A DNA stretch of 5,101 nucleotides, taken from the NCBI GenBank assembly GCA_030043335.1, contig JASHXX010000410.1, positions 1 through 5,101 on the forward strand, read 5' to 3'. The notes beneath the pieces were generated by a model. That model made no database searches. It saw only the letters and a list, made by a program, of their open reading frames with translations, and was not told the origin of the DNA. The DNA comes from Xanthobacteraceae bacterium. GTDB taxonomy: Bacteria; Pseudomonadota; Alphaproteobacteria; Rhizobiales; Xanthobacteraceae. The position numbers and the translations under genes are program-made. Below, one piece after another: positions 1-5,101 of this stretch; the first letter of the stretch is position 1; each line of letters begins with the position of its first letter.

Positions 1-981
1 GTCGTCGCCGGTGAGTGCGACCTTTTCCTTGCGCGCGACGCTGCCTGACTCGGCATATCCGGTGACTTGGCGCGTCAAGGCGCCGCGGAACCCGGCGAGA
101 TGGGTGCCGCCGTCGCGCTGCGGAATATTGTTGGTGAAGCAGAGCACGGTCTCATGGTAGCCGTCGTTCCACCACAGGGCGCAGTCGATGCCGATGCCGT
201 CGCGTTCGGCCTTGATGACGATCGGCTGCGGCACCAGCGGCGTTTTGTTGCGATCGAGATATTTGACGAACGCCTCGACGCCGCCCTCGTAGCGCATCTC
301 CTCGCGTTTCTCGACCGCATGGCGCATGTCGGAGAGGATGATGGAGACGCCGGAATTCAGGAACGCGAGTTCGCGCAGCCGGTGCTCGAGCGTCGCGAAG
401 TCGAACTCCGTCATCGTGAAGATCTTCTTCGACGGCAGGAAGGTCACTTCTGTGCCGCGGCGGTCGTAGGCGGCGCCGACCACGGCGAGCGGGGCGACCG
501 CCTCGCCGTTGCGGAATTCCATGCCGTGCTCCTTGCCGTCGCGCCAGATCGTCAGCTTGAGCCCGCTCGACAGCGCGTTGACGACGGAGACGCCGACCCC
601 GTGCAGGCCGCCGGAAACCTTATAGGCGTTCTGGTCGAATTTTCCGCCGGCGTGGAGCTGCGTCATGATCACTTCCGCAGCGGACACGCCTTCGCCCTTG
701 TGGATGTCGGTCGGAATGCCGCGCCCGTCGTCGCGCACGGTGCAGGAGCCGTCGGGATTGAGCGTGACCACCACTTCCTTGGCGAAGCCGGCGAGCGCCT
801 CGTCGATGGCGTTATCGACGACCTCGTAAACCATGTGATGCAGGCCCGAGCCGTCGTCGGTATCGCCGATATACATGCCCGGCCGTTTGCGCACGGCGTC
901 GAGCCCCTTGAGCACCTTGATCGATTCGGCGTCGTAGTCGGCCGGTGCTGCAGGGCTTGGTTTGCGGACGGGTTCGGCCAT
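1..981 (-). CDS. gyrB: DNA gyrase subunit B (N-terminal 327 residues; 3' end cut by window edge)
   Basis: GyrB is the ATPase subunit of DNA gyrase (A2B2), the cytoplasmic type II topoisomerase that introduces negative supercoils. The visible part is the GHKL ATPase domain and most of the transducer domain. Motifs seen: [19 protein letters not shown] (residues 21-39); [13 protein letters not shown] (53-65), holding the catalytic Glu (E53, E. coli E42) and Mg-binding Asn (N57); DDGRGIP (84-90), with the adenine-contacting Asp D84; the ATP-lid loop [15 protein letters not shown] (124-138); R147 (E. coli R136); GTEV (176-179) with T177; and [17 protein letters not shown] (288-304). All key ATPase residues present in this part are intact. 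The TOPRIM and C-terminal domains lie beyond position 1. The ATG at 981 fits the family, giving a short Pro/Ala-rich extension before the conserved AESIKVL. No clear Shine-Dalgarno precedes it, and no better in-frame start is evident upstream. ParE is a paralogue, but the close match to E. coli GyrB and the dnaA-dnaN-recF context favour gyrB. Confidence 0.98.
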   Translation of the reverse strand, partial: MAEPVRKPSPAAPADYDAESIKVLKGLDAVRKRPGMYIGDTDDGSGLHHMVYEVVDNAIDEALAGFAKEVVVTLNPDGSCTVRDDGRGIPTDIHKGEGVSAAEVIMTQLHAGGKFDQNAYKVSGGLHGVGVSVVNALSSGLKLTIWRDGKEHGMEFRNGEAVAPLAVVGAAYDRRGTEVTFLPSKKIFTMTEFDFATLEHRLRELAFLNSGVSIILSDMRHAVEKREEMRYEGGVEAFVKYLDRNKTPLVPQPIVIKAERDGIGIDCALWWNDGYHETVLCFTNNIPQRDGGTHLAGFRGALTRQVTGYAESGSVARKEKVALTGDD

Positions 982-1077
982 GGAGAAGCTTTCGAATCGC
1001 TGCAAAAAACGCCGGGAGAATCGCTTTCATCTTGTACACCAAAAGCGGCCCCGGTACAGGGCAAAGTGATTAGGCGT

Positions 1078-1105
1078 AACATATTGTCGAATCGTAGTTT
1101 TTCAA
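1078..1105 (-). promoter_or_regulatory. Candidate gyrB promoter (-35 TTGAAA, -10 TATGTT)
   Basis: On the minus strand TTGAAA (1105-1100) is separated by 16 nt from TATGTT (1083-1078). This matches the housekeeping sigma consensus at 5/6 and 4/6 positions. It is AT-rich relative to its surroundings and lies downstream of a terminator-like hairpin. A start near 1071 would give a leader of about 90 nt before the gyrB ATG at 981. The spacer contains a GANTC site (1089-1093), and the -35 hexamer is one arm of an inverted repeat. The call rests on motif and position only. Confidence 0.45.
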
Positions 1106-1126
1106 GGGTTTGGCGGTCCGTTGAAA
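1100..1126. repeat. Inverted repeat TTTCAA-N15-TTGAAA overlapping the gyrB -35
   Basis: On the plus strand TTTCAA (1100-1105) and TTGAAA (1121-1126) are perfect 6-bp inverted arms 15 bp apart. The gyrB-proximal arm is itself the proposed -35 hexamer. The pairing does not extend past six bases on either side, so chance is possible. The spacing of arm centres (21 bp, two helical turns) is what a dimeric regulator's half-sites would show, but no regulator is known to me for it. Confidence 0.3.
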
Positions 1127-1178
1127 GGCCCGGATTCGGCGCTTCTTGACGGCTGTCCGGGAGCCGCGAAAACGATGG

Positions 1179-1191
1179 TGTTGCGGCAACA
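1179..1191. repeat. 13-bp dyad TGTTGC-G-GCAACA upstream of gyrB
   Basis: Two perfect 6-bp arms flank a single central base. A hairpin with a 1-nt loop cannot form, so if functional this would be a protein-binding dyad rather than an RNA structure. It abuts the terminator-like hairpin and lies about 75 bp upstream of the proposed gyrB -35. Such short dyads can arise by chance. Confidence 0.25.
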
Positions 1192-1216
1192 AAATCGGCT
1201 TCGTATGGTGGCCGAT
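1191..1216 (-). terminator. Intrinsic-terminator-like hairpin after the small ORF
   Basis: On the minus strand ATCGGC (1216-1211) pairs with GCCGAT (1199-1194) across an 11-nt loop and is followed at once by a short T-rich stretch (TTTTGTTG, 1194-1187, with the first T also in the stem). It starts 23 nt past the stop codon of the 63-residue ORF and about 85 bp before the gyrB promoter candidate. It would end transcripts from recF and the small ORF and insulate gyrB. The 6-bp stem, long loop and imperfect T-tract make it at best a moderate terminator. Confidence 0.45.
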
Positions 1217-1239
1217 AGGGTGGCGCGAGCGCGGCCCTC

Positions 1240-1431
1240 CTACAGCTCGCGCGGCCTTTGTGGCTTCGCCGGCGGCAACAGGTAGTGATCGCCGGGCTCG
1301 TATTCGGGCGCCAGATATTGAAAGCTCGCGAGCGCGGCGGTCCAAAGTTCCACCCGGTCCAAATCATCGTGCAGACGATTGAGGGCCTCGACGAGGTTAC
1401 GCACGATCTTGTCTTCAGCCGGCTCAGGCAT
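1240..1431 (-). CDS. Small hypothetical protein (63 aa) between recF and gyrB
   Basis: I do not recognise the family. The protein is 63 residues, acidic at the N-terminus (MPEPAEDKIVRNLVEALNRL), with a probable amphipathic helix over residues 7-33 rich in Leu, Val, Asp and Arg. A WTAALASFQYLAPEYEPGDH segment (30-49) and a Pro/Lys/Arg-rich tail follow. There is no signal peptide, membrane segment or Cys pair. In favour of a real gene: same strand as all neighbours, balanced non-repetitive composition unlike the Arg/Pro-rich shadow frames nearby, mostly G/C third positions, and a terminator-like hairpin just after its stop. Against: no strong Shine-Dalgarno. GAGGG lies about 10 nt upstream of the ATG, and a better AGGAGAG is too far away (about 30 nt). 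No alternative in-frame start is apparent upstream. Its stop TAG sits inside TAGGAGGG, a ribosome-site-like string with no start codon after it. Confidence 0.6.
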   Translation of the reverse strand: MPEPAEDKIVRNLVEALNRLHDDLDRVELWTAALASFQYLAPEYEPGDHYLLPPAKPQRPREL

Positions 1432-1504
1432 CTCAGGTGGCCCTCGATTCCGCCTCGGGGTTCTCTCCTGTGGAATTAAGAAGCTCTGCGCACTGCGGTT
1501 CCCT

Positions 1505-1523
1505 CTCGGCCGGTCACGCCGAG
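1505..1523. repeat. Small hairpin CTCGGC-N7-GCCGAG between recF and the small ORF
   Basis: Perfect 6-bp GC-rich arms (1505-1510 and 1518-1523) with a 7-nt loop lie 53 bp past the recF stop. No T-run follows on the minus strand, so it is not a standard intrinsic terminator. A consensus-like -35 hexamer TTGACA (1531-1526, minus) lies directly upstream, but the position 17 nt on reads CGAGAG, a poor -10. I therefore do not call a promoter here. Confidence 0.3.
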
Positions 1524-1575
1524 CATGTCAAATCGTAGCGAATGAGCGGAACCTTTTTGCGCGGGCTGCACCGGG

Positions 1576-2715
1576 TCAGGCGCCGCCGGCTCTCGATACG
1601 AGGCGGCCAGAGCCGACCTCGACCATCACCGCATCTTGACCGATCTCGGCGAAAAGCGCCGGATCGGCGCCGGTCATCCACACCTGCGCGTCGAGCTCCT
1701 TGAGTTCCGCGTTGAGCGCGGCGCGCCGCGAGGGGTCGAGGTGCGCGACGACTTCGTCAAGCAGCAAGATCGGCGCGCACGCGGTCATCGCGGCGATGAG
1801 CCGGGCATGTGCCAGCACGAGGCCGATCAGCAGGGCCTTCTGTTCGCCGGTTGAGGCCTCGGCTGCGGGAATATCCTTGCGCACATAGGAGACGGAAACG
1901 TCGGTCAGATGCGGCCCGTCCAGGGTACGCCCGGCGGCGGCGTCGCGGACGCGGTTTTCGCGCAGCACGGTGCGATAGCGTTCCTCGACCTCGAGTGCAG
2001 GATGACTCGAAAGGAGCTGCTCCATCCAGCCTTCGAGGCCAATCGCGGCCGGCGGAAAGGCGGACTCGACGCGGCCTAAAAGCACCGCCTCGAGCCGGCG
2101 CACCGTTTCGGCGCGAAGCCCGGCAACGGCAACGGCGAGTTCTGCGGTCTCGTGCTCGACGGCGTCAAGCCAATGCGGATCGGGCCGCGGCTCCTCAAGG
2201 AGCCGATTGCGCGAACGCAGCGCCCGCTCAAGCGCATTGACGCGGCTCGAATGCTCGGCGTCGACCGCGACCGCCAGGCGATCGAGGAAACGCCGCCGTT
2301 CCGACGGCGCGCCAACGAACAGGGAATCCATAGCCGGCACCAGCCAGACCACGCGCAAATGGTCGGCGAACGCGGCGGCCGAGCCGACCGGCTCGCGATC
2401 GATCCGGCAGCTGCGCGTCAACGCAGCGCCGTCCTCGCGCGGGCGCTCGATGCCGGTGCCGAGAGTGACCAGTCCGAGGGCGCCTTCAACCTCGGCAGCG
2501 ACGGCCCAGGAGCCGTCGCCTTCTCGAAACGCCACCTCATTGAGAGTGGCGCGGCGCAAGCCGCGGCCCGGAGCGAGAAACGAGATCGCCTCGATCAGGT
2601 TGGTCTTGCCGGCGCCATTCGGCCCATAGAGCACGATTGATTTCGCGCCGGTTTCCAGCGCCGCCGCGTGATAGTTGCGGAAGTTGGTCAGCATCAGGCG
2701 GCGGACGCGGGACAT
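1576..2715 (-). CDS. recF: DNA replication and repair protein RecF
   Basis: RecF is a cytoplasmic SMC/Rad50-like ATPase that, with RecO and RecR, helps load RecA onto single-stranded gaps at stalled forks. From the ATG at 2715 it is 379 residues, close to the usual family length. Motifs: RVRRLMLTNFRNY near the N-terminus; Walker A GPNGAGKT (31-38); RRFLDRLAVAVD (141-152), a RecF-typical stretch; TLDGPHLTDVSV (264-275); ABC signature STGEQKALLIGLVLA (288-302); Walker B ILLLDEVVAHLD (316-327). All ATPase elements are intact. Start choice: an in-frame ATG at 2748 adds 11 residues (MSPPISGIVPP) and has a weak GGA about 6 nt upstream. I prefer 2715 because family members begin a few residues before LxLTxFRNY and because the extra codons have lower third-position GC. 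The gap to dnaN is then 52 bp, consistent with cotranscription. Confidence 0.96.
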   Translation of the reverse strand: MSRVRRLMLTNFRNYHAAALETGAKSIVLYGPNGAGKTNLIEAISFLAPGRGLRRATLNEVAFREGDGSWAVAAEVEGALGLVTLGTGIERPREDGAALTRSCRIDREPVGSAAAFADHLRVVWLVPAMDSLFVGAPSERRRFLDRLAVAVDAEHSSRVNALERALRSRNRLLEEPRPDPHWLDAVEHETAELAVAVAGLRAETVRRLEAVLLGRVESAFPPAAIGLEGWMEQLLSSHPALEVEERYRTVLRENRVRDAAAGRTLDGPHLTDVSVSYVRKDIPAAEASTGEQKALLIGLVLAHARLIAAMTACAPILLLDEVVAHLDPSRRAALNAELKELDAQVWMTGADPALFAEIGQDAVMVEVGSGRLVSRAGGA

Positions 2716-2767
2716 AGGCGGCACGATGCCAGAGATCGGAGGCGACATCCGTCGTCCGACCTCACGG

Positions 2768-3886
2768 TCACACGCGCATCGGCATCAACACGTAGAGCGC
2801 GCCGCGCGAATCCTTGTCCTGGACAAGGGTCGGCGAGCCGGGGTCGGCGAGTTTGAGCACCGCCGCCTCGCTTTCGATCTGGGCGGCGATGTCGAGGAGG
2901 TAGCGCGAGTTGAAACCGATGTCGATCGGATCGGCTTCGTATTCGACTTCAAGTTCCTCGGTGGCGCTGCCGGAATCGGGGTTGGTGACAGACAACAGCA
3001 GCTTGCCACCCGACAGCGATAGCTTGACGGCGCGGCCGCGCTCGCTTGAGACCGTCGAAACCCGGTCGACCGCCGCCTCGAACTCCTTCTTGTCGACGAT
3101 GAGCTCCTTGTCGTTGGCGAGCGGGATGACGCGAGCGTAGTCCGGGAACGTCCCGTCGATCAGCTTCGAAGTCAGGATCACCTCGCCGAAGGTGAAGCGA
3201 ATCTTGCTGGGCGACAGTTCGACCGCTACCTCGGCCTCGCCGTCTTCGATGAGCCGCTGCACTTCCCCGACCGTCTTGCGCGGCACGATGATGCCCGGCA
3301 TGCCGGCGGCGCCTTTCGGCAGATCGAGTTCCATCTGCGCCAGACGGTGGCCGTCGGTCGCGACCGCGCGCAGCGTGGGCGCCTGCGTCGTGCCGGCGGC
3401 GTGCAGATAGATTCCGTTGAGATAGTAGCGCGTCTCCTCGGTCGAGATCGCGAACTGGGTCTTGTCGATCAGCCGCTTGAGATCGGCGGCCTTGAGCGCG
3501 AATTTGTGCGTCATCTCGCCGGGAGCGAGATCGGGGAAGTCGCTCTCCGGCAACGCCTGCAAGCTGAAGCGCGAGCGACCGGCGCGGATCGACAGCGCGG
3601 CACGGTCGCCCGACGATTCCAGCATGATCTGTGCACCCTCGGGCAGCTTGCGCACGATGTCGTAAAACATATGCGCGGGCACGGTAGTCGAGCCGCCGGG
3701 TCCCACTTCGGCCGCGACCGCGTCGGTCACCTCGAGGTCGAGATCGGTGGCCTTGAGCGCAAGCTTGGCGCGGTCGGCGCGCAGGAGAACGTTGGCCAGG
3801 ATCGGAATCGTATTGCGCCGCTCTACCACGCGGTGCACGTGGCCGAGCGATTTCAACAATTCGGAGCGCTCTACGGTGACCTTCAT
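2768..3886 (-). CDS. dnaN: DNA polymerase III subunit beta (sliding clamp)
   Basis: DnaN dimerises into the ring that encircles DNA and tethers DNA polymerase III and other clamp-binding proteins. The ATG at 3886 gives 372 residues, the usual length in alphaproteobacteria, covering three clamp domains (about 1-120, 130-250 and 252-372). Motifs: MKVTVERSELLKSLGHVHRVVERRNTIPIL at the N-terminus (residues 1-30), RYYLNGIYLH (153-162), ATDGHRLA (176-183), LIDGTFPDY (242-250) and the C-terminal VLMPMRV, which contributes to the partner-binding pocket (MPMRL in E. coli). The frame stays open upstream to a TTG at 4072, but those 62 codons are Arg/Pro-rich with no clamp similarity, so they are leader rather than coding. 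The only ribosome-site hint is a weak CGGA about 7-10 nt upstream. It lies 182 bp after dnaA and is followed closely by recF. Confidence 0.98.
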   Translation of the reverse strand: MKVTVERSELLKSLGHVHRVVERRNTIPILANVLLRADRAKLALKATDLDLEVTDAVAAEVGPGGSTTVPAHMFYDIVRKLPEGAQIMLESSGDRAALSIRAGRSRFSLQALPESDFPDLAPGEMTHKFALKAADLKRLIDKTQFAISTEETRYYLNGIYLHAAGTTQAPTLRAVATDGHRLAQMELDLPKGAAGMPGIIVPRKTVGEVQRLIEDGEAEVAVELSPSKIRFTFGEVILTSKLIDGTFPDYARVIPLANDKELIVDKKEFEAAVDRVSTVSSERGRAVKLSLSGGKLLLSVTNPDSGSATEELEVEYEADPIDIGFNSRYLLDIAAQIESEAAVLKLADPGSPTLVQDKDSRGALYVLMPMRV

Positions 3887-3922
3887 CGCGATGTCCGTTG
3901 GCAAGCCGGACCAGGAAGGTGG

Positions 3923-3959
3923 CGCGGCGGGCCGATTTGGGCAAGGGCGTGCCGCCGCG
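3923..3959. repeat. 8-bp GC-rich hairpin upstream of dnaN
   Basis: CGCGGCGG (3923-3930) and CCGCCGCG (3952-3959) are perfect inverted 8-bp arms with a 21-nt loop, ending 36 bp before the dnaN start codon. There is no T-run, so it does not look like an intrinsic terminator. In a GC-rich genome such pairs occur readily, but it would be a stable element in the dnaN leader RNA. Confidence 0.3.
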
Positions 3960-3973
3960 GGTCCCGCGTTTTC

Positions 3974-3997
3974 CCTAGGTTTCACAGGCTTGGTCAA
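3974..3997 (-). promoter_or_regulatory. Weak promoter candidate for dnaN
   Basis: On the minus strand TTGACC (3997-3992) is followed after 12 nt by CCTAGG (3979-3974, then GAAAA). This loosely resembles the Caulobacter-type housekeeping pattern of TTGAC with a short spacer before a CTA-containing -10. At the standard 17-nt spacing the -10 would read GGAAAA, which is poor. It lies about 90 bp upstream of the dnaN ATG in the most AT-rich part of the gap. Confidence 0.25.
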
Positions 3998-4016
3998 GCC
4001 CTTCGCCGTTGCGCGC

Positions 4017-4036
4017 AGCCGCCATGGCCTGCGGCT
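4017..4036. repeat. 6-bp hairpin just downstream of dnaA
   Basis: AGCCGC (4017-4022) and GCGGCT (4031-4036) form perfect arms around an 8-nt loop, 32 bp past the dnaA stop. No T-tract follows on the minus strand. It might protect the dnaA transcript 3' end or cause pausing, but chance is a fair explanation. Confidence 0.25.
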
Positions 4037-4068
4037 CATAGGCGGCCCGCGCCGGCGGTGCCGTCGCG

Positions 4069-5101
4069 TCAATCCTGAAGCTGGCGCTTGAGCGACTCGA
4101 TCTCCTCGGCGAAGGCGCTGTCATTGCCGGCGAGAGTCTCGATCTTGCGCACGGCATGCAGCACGGTGGTGTGATCGCGGCCGCCGAAGCGCCGGCCAAT
4201 CTCAGGCAGCGAGCGCAAGGTCAGGACCTTCGCCAGATACATCGCCACCTGCCGCGGGCGCACGACATTCGCCGTACGCCGGGACGACAACAGATCGGCA
4301 CGGCTGACATTGTACTGGCGGGCTACCACGCGCTGGATGTCCTCGATCCGTACCCGCTTTGGCTCGGCCGGCCGAATGAGATCGCGCATCTCGTGCTCGG
4401 CCATCTCCAGCGTCACCGACTGGCCGGTGAGCTTGCTGTGCGCCAAGAGCCGATTGACGGCGCCCTCGAGATCGCGGCCGTTGTGCGTCACCGATTTGGC
4501 AATGAACGCGAGTACGGGTGCCGGGACGTCGAAGCCCGGATGATGGACACAGGCGGCGGCGATCCGGCCTTTGAGGATCTCGAGTCGCAATTCCTCGCCG
4601 AGCGAACCGATCTCGACTACGAGCCCGCCGGCCAGCCGCGAGCGGACGCGGTCGTCGAGGCTTTCCAGATCCGCCGGCGGGCGGTCTGAGGCGATCACCA
4701 CCTGGCGCCCTGCGTCGATCAGCGCATTGAGCGTGTGGCAGAACTCGGCCTGCGTCGAGCGGCCCTGGAGAAATTGCAGGTCGTCGATCATCAGTACGTC
4801 GATGGCGCGCACCGCCTCCTTAAAGGCGAGCGTCGTTTGCGTGCGCAGCGCCGAGACGAAGCCATACATGAAGCGCTCGGCGGTCAGATACAGCACCTTG
4901 CGCTCGCCGTCGTTGCCGGCCCAGGTGATCGCCTGCAGCAGGTGGGTCTTGCCGAGCCCGACGCCGGCATGGACGTAGAGCGGATTGAACATCAGCGGCT
5001 CGCCGCGCCGGCTGGTCGCGACCTGCCGCGCCGCGGCGTTGGCGAGCGTATTTGAGCGGCCGACAATGAAGTTTTCGAAGGTGAGGCGCGGGTCGAGCGG
5101 C
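4069..5101 (-). CDS. dnaA: Chromosomal replication initiator protein DnaA (5' end cut by window edge)
   Basis: DnaA is the AAA+ initiator that binds DnaA boxes at oriC, oligomerises with ATP and unwinds the origin. The visible part is 343 residues, starting at [16 protein letters not shown] just before domain III; domains I and II lie beyond 5101. Motifs in visible-residue numbering: Walker A AGVGLGKT (45-52), with Ala in place of the first Gly of the E. coli loop; Walker [13 protein letters not shown] (99-110); sensor [10 protein letters not shown] (134-142); LDDRVRSRL (148-156), the arginine-finger region; sensor [12 protein letters not shown] (208-217); and the domain IV helix-turn-helix with the DnaA signature [15 protein letters not shown] (302-316). 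The stretch [20 protein letters not shown] and the end LKRQLQD resemble Bradyrhizobium-type DnaA. An internal ATG at 4992 is not the start, because conserved domain III sequence continues upstream of it to the edge. The dnaA promoter and any origin upstream are outside the window. Confidence 0.98.
   Translation of the reverse strand, partial: PLDPRLTFENFIVGRSNTLANAAARQVATSRRGEPLMFNPLYVHAGVGLGKTHLLQAITWAGNDGERKVLYLTAERFMYGFVSALRTQTTLAFKEAVRAIDVLMIDDLQFLQGRSTQAEFCHTLNALIDAGRQVVIASDRPPADLESLDDRVRSRLAGGLVVEIGSLGEELRLEILKGRIAAACVHHPGFDVPAPVLAFIAKSVTHNGRDLEGAVNRLLAHSKLTGQSVTLEMAEHEMRDLIRPAEPKRVRIEDIQRVVARQYNVSRADLLSSRRTANVVRPRQVAMYLAKVLTLRSLPEIGRRFGGRDHTTVLHAVRKIETLAGNDSAFAEEIESLKRQLQD

Noticed and set aside
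1032..1040. Possible DnaA box (TTGTACACC) in the gyrB leader.
   Set aside because: It differs from TTATNCACA at two positions, including the last base, and no further boxes cluster around it. I see no origin in this window.
67..1149. 360-codon open frame on the plus strand, antisense to gyrB.
   Set aside because: The minus strand here encodes intact, highly conserved GyrB motifs. The plus-strand frame is a shadow produced by GC-biased codons and shows no recognisable domain.
1235..1242. Strong Shine-Dalgarno-like TAGGAGGG at the stop of the small ORF (minus strand).
   Set aside because: No ATG, GTG or TTG follows at a usable distance, so it does not start a gene.
1070..1367. Minus-strand frames crossing the small ORF and the gyrB upstream region (starts at 1345 and 1367).
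   Set aside because: They are Arg/Pro-rich, overlap the more protein-like 63-residue ORF, and run through the terminator and promoter candidates.
2949..3944. 331-codon minus-strand frame within dnaN.
   Set aside because: It is an Arg-rich out-of-frame translation of dnaN with no domain signature.
3887..4072. N-terminal extension of dnaN from a TTG at 4072 overlapping the dnaA stop (434 residues in total).
   Set aside because: The added 62 residues are low-complexity Arg/Pro/Ala sequence with no clamp similarity, while the ATG at 3886 gives the standard clamp N-terminus and length.
1..5101. Search for a novel system: mobile elements, CRISPR arrays, toxin-antitoxin or defence genes, tRNA or rRNA.
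   Set aside because: Nothing of this kind is seen. About 88% of the window is four conserved replication genes, and the gaps are short and hold only small regulatory-type signals and one small ORF.

Overview
This window carries the core replication gene cluster dnaA - dnaN - recF - (small hypothetical ORF) - gyrB. Every gene is on the minus strand, so transcription runs from the right edge to the left edge. dnaA is cut at its 5' end by the right edge and gyrB at its 3' end by the left edge. The sequence is GC-rich with strong GC third-position bias, which produces many long antisense shadow frames. The proteins read like those of an alphaproteobacterium of the Hyphomicrobiales (Rhizobiales), probably near the Bradyrhizobium / Rhodopseudomonas / Xanthobacteraceae branch. 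The main clues are the DnaA C-terminus, a 372-residue beta clamp ending in MPMRV, and a GyrB with a short Pro/Ala-rich N-terminal extension. That placement comes from recalled family resemblance, not from a search.

Layout, right to left. Positions 5101-4069 hold the AAA+ and DNA-binding domains of DnaA. Positions 4068-3887 are a 182-bp gap with two GC-rich hairpins and a weak promoter candidate for dnaN. Positions 3886-2768 are dnaN (beta sliding clamp), complete. After a short gap, 2715-1576 is recF, complete. Positions 1575-1432 are non-coding, with a consensus-like TTGACA and a small hairpin. Positions 1431-1240 hold a 63-residue hypothetical protein. Next come an intrinsic-terminator-like hairpin (1216-1191), a 13-bp dyad, and a plausible gyrB promoter (TTGAAA-16-TATGTT) with a leader of about 90 nt. 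Positions 981-1 encode the first 327 residues of GyrB.

The genes work together. DnaA opens the origin, DnaN tethers DNA polymerase III, RecF loads RecA at stalled or gapped forks, and GyrB (with GyrA, encoded elsewhere) removes positive supercoils ahead of the fork. The terminator and promoter between the small ORF and gyrB suggest that gyrB is transcribed at least partly on its own.

I found no mobile element, CRISPR array, RNA gene or new multi-gene system. The least explained items are the small ORF between recF and gyrB and the gyrB control region. That region holds four GANTC (CcrM-type) sites in 144 bp and several dyads, and its start codon lacks an obvious Shine-Dalgarno sequence.
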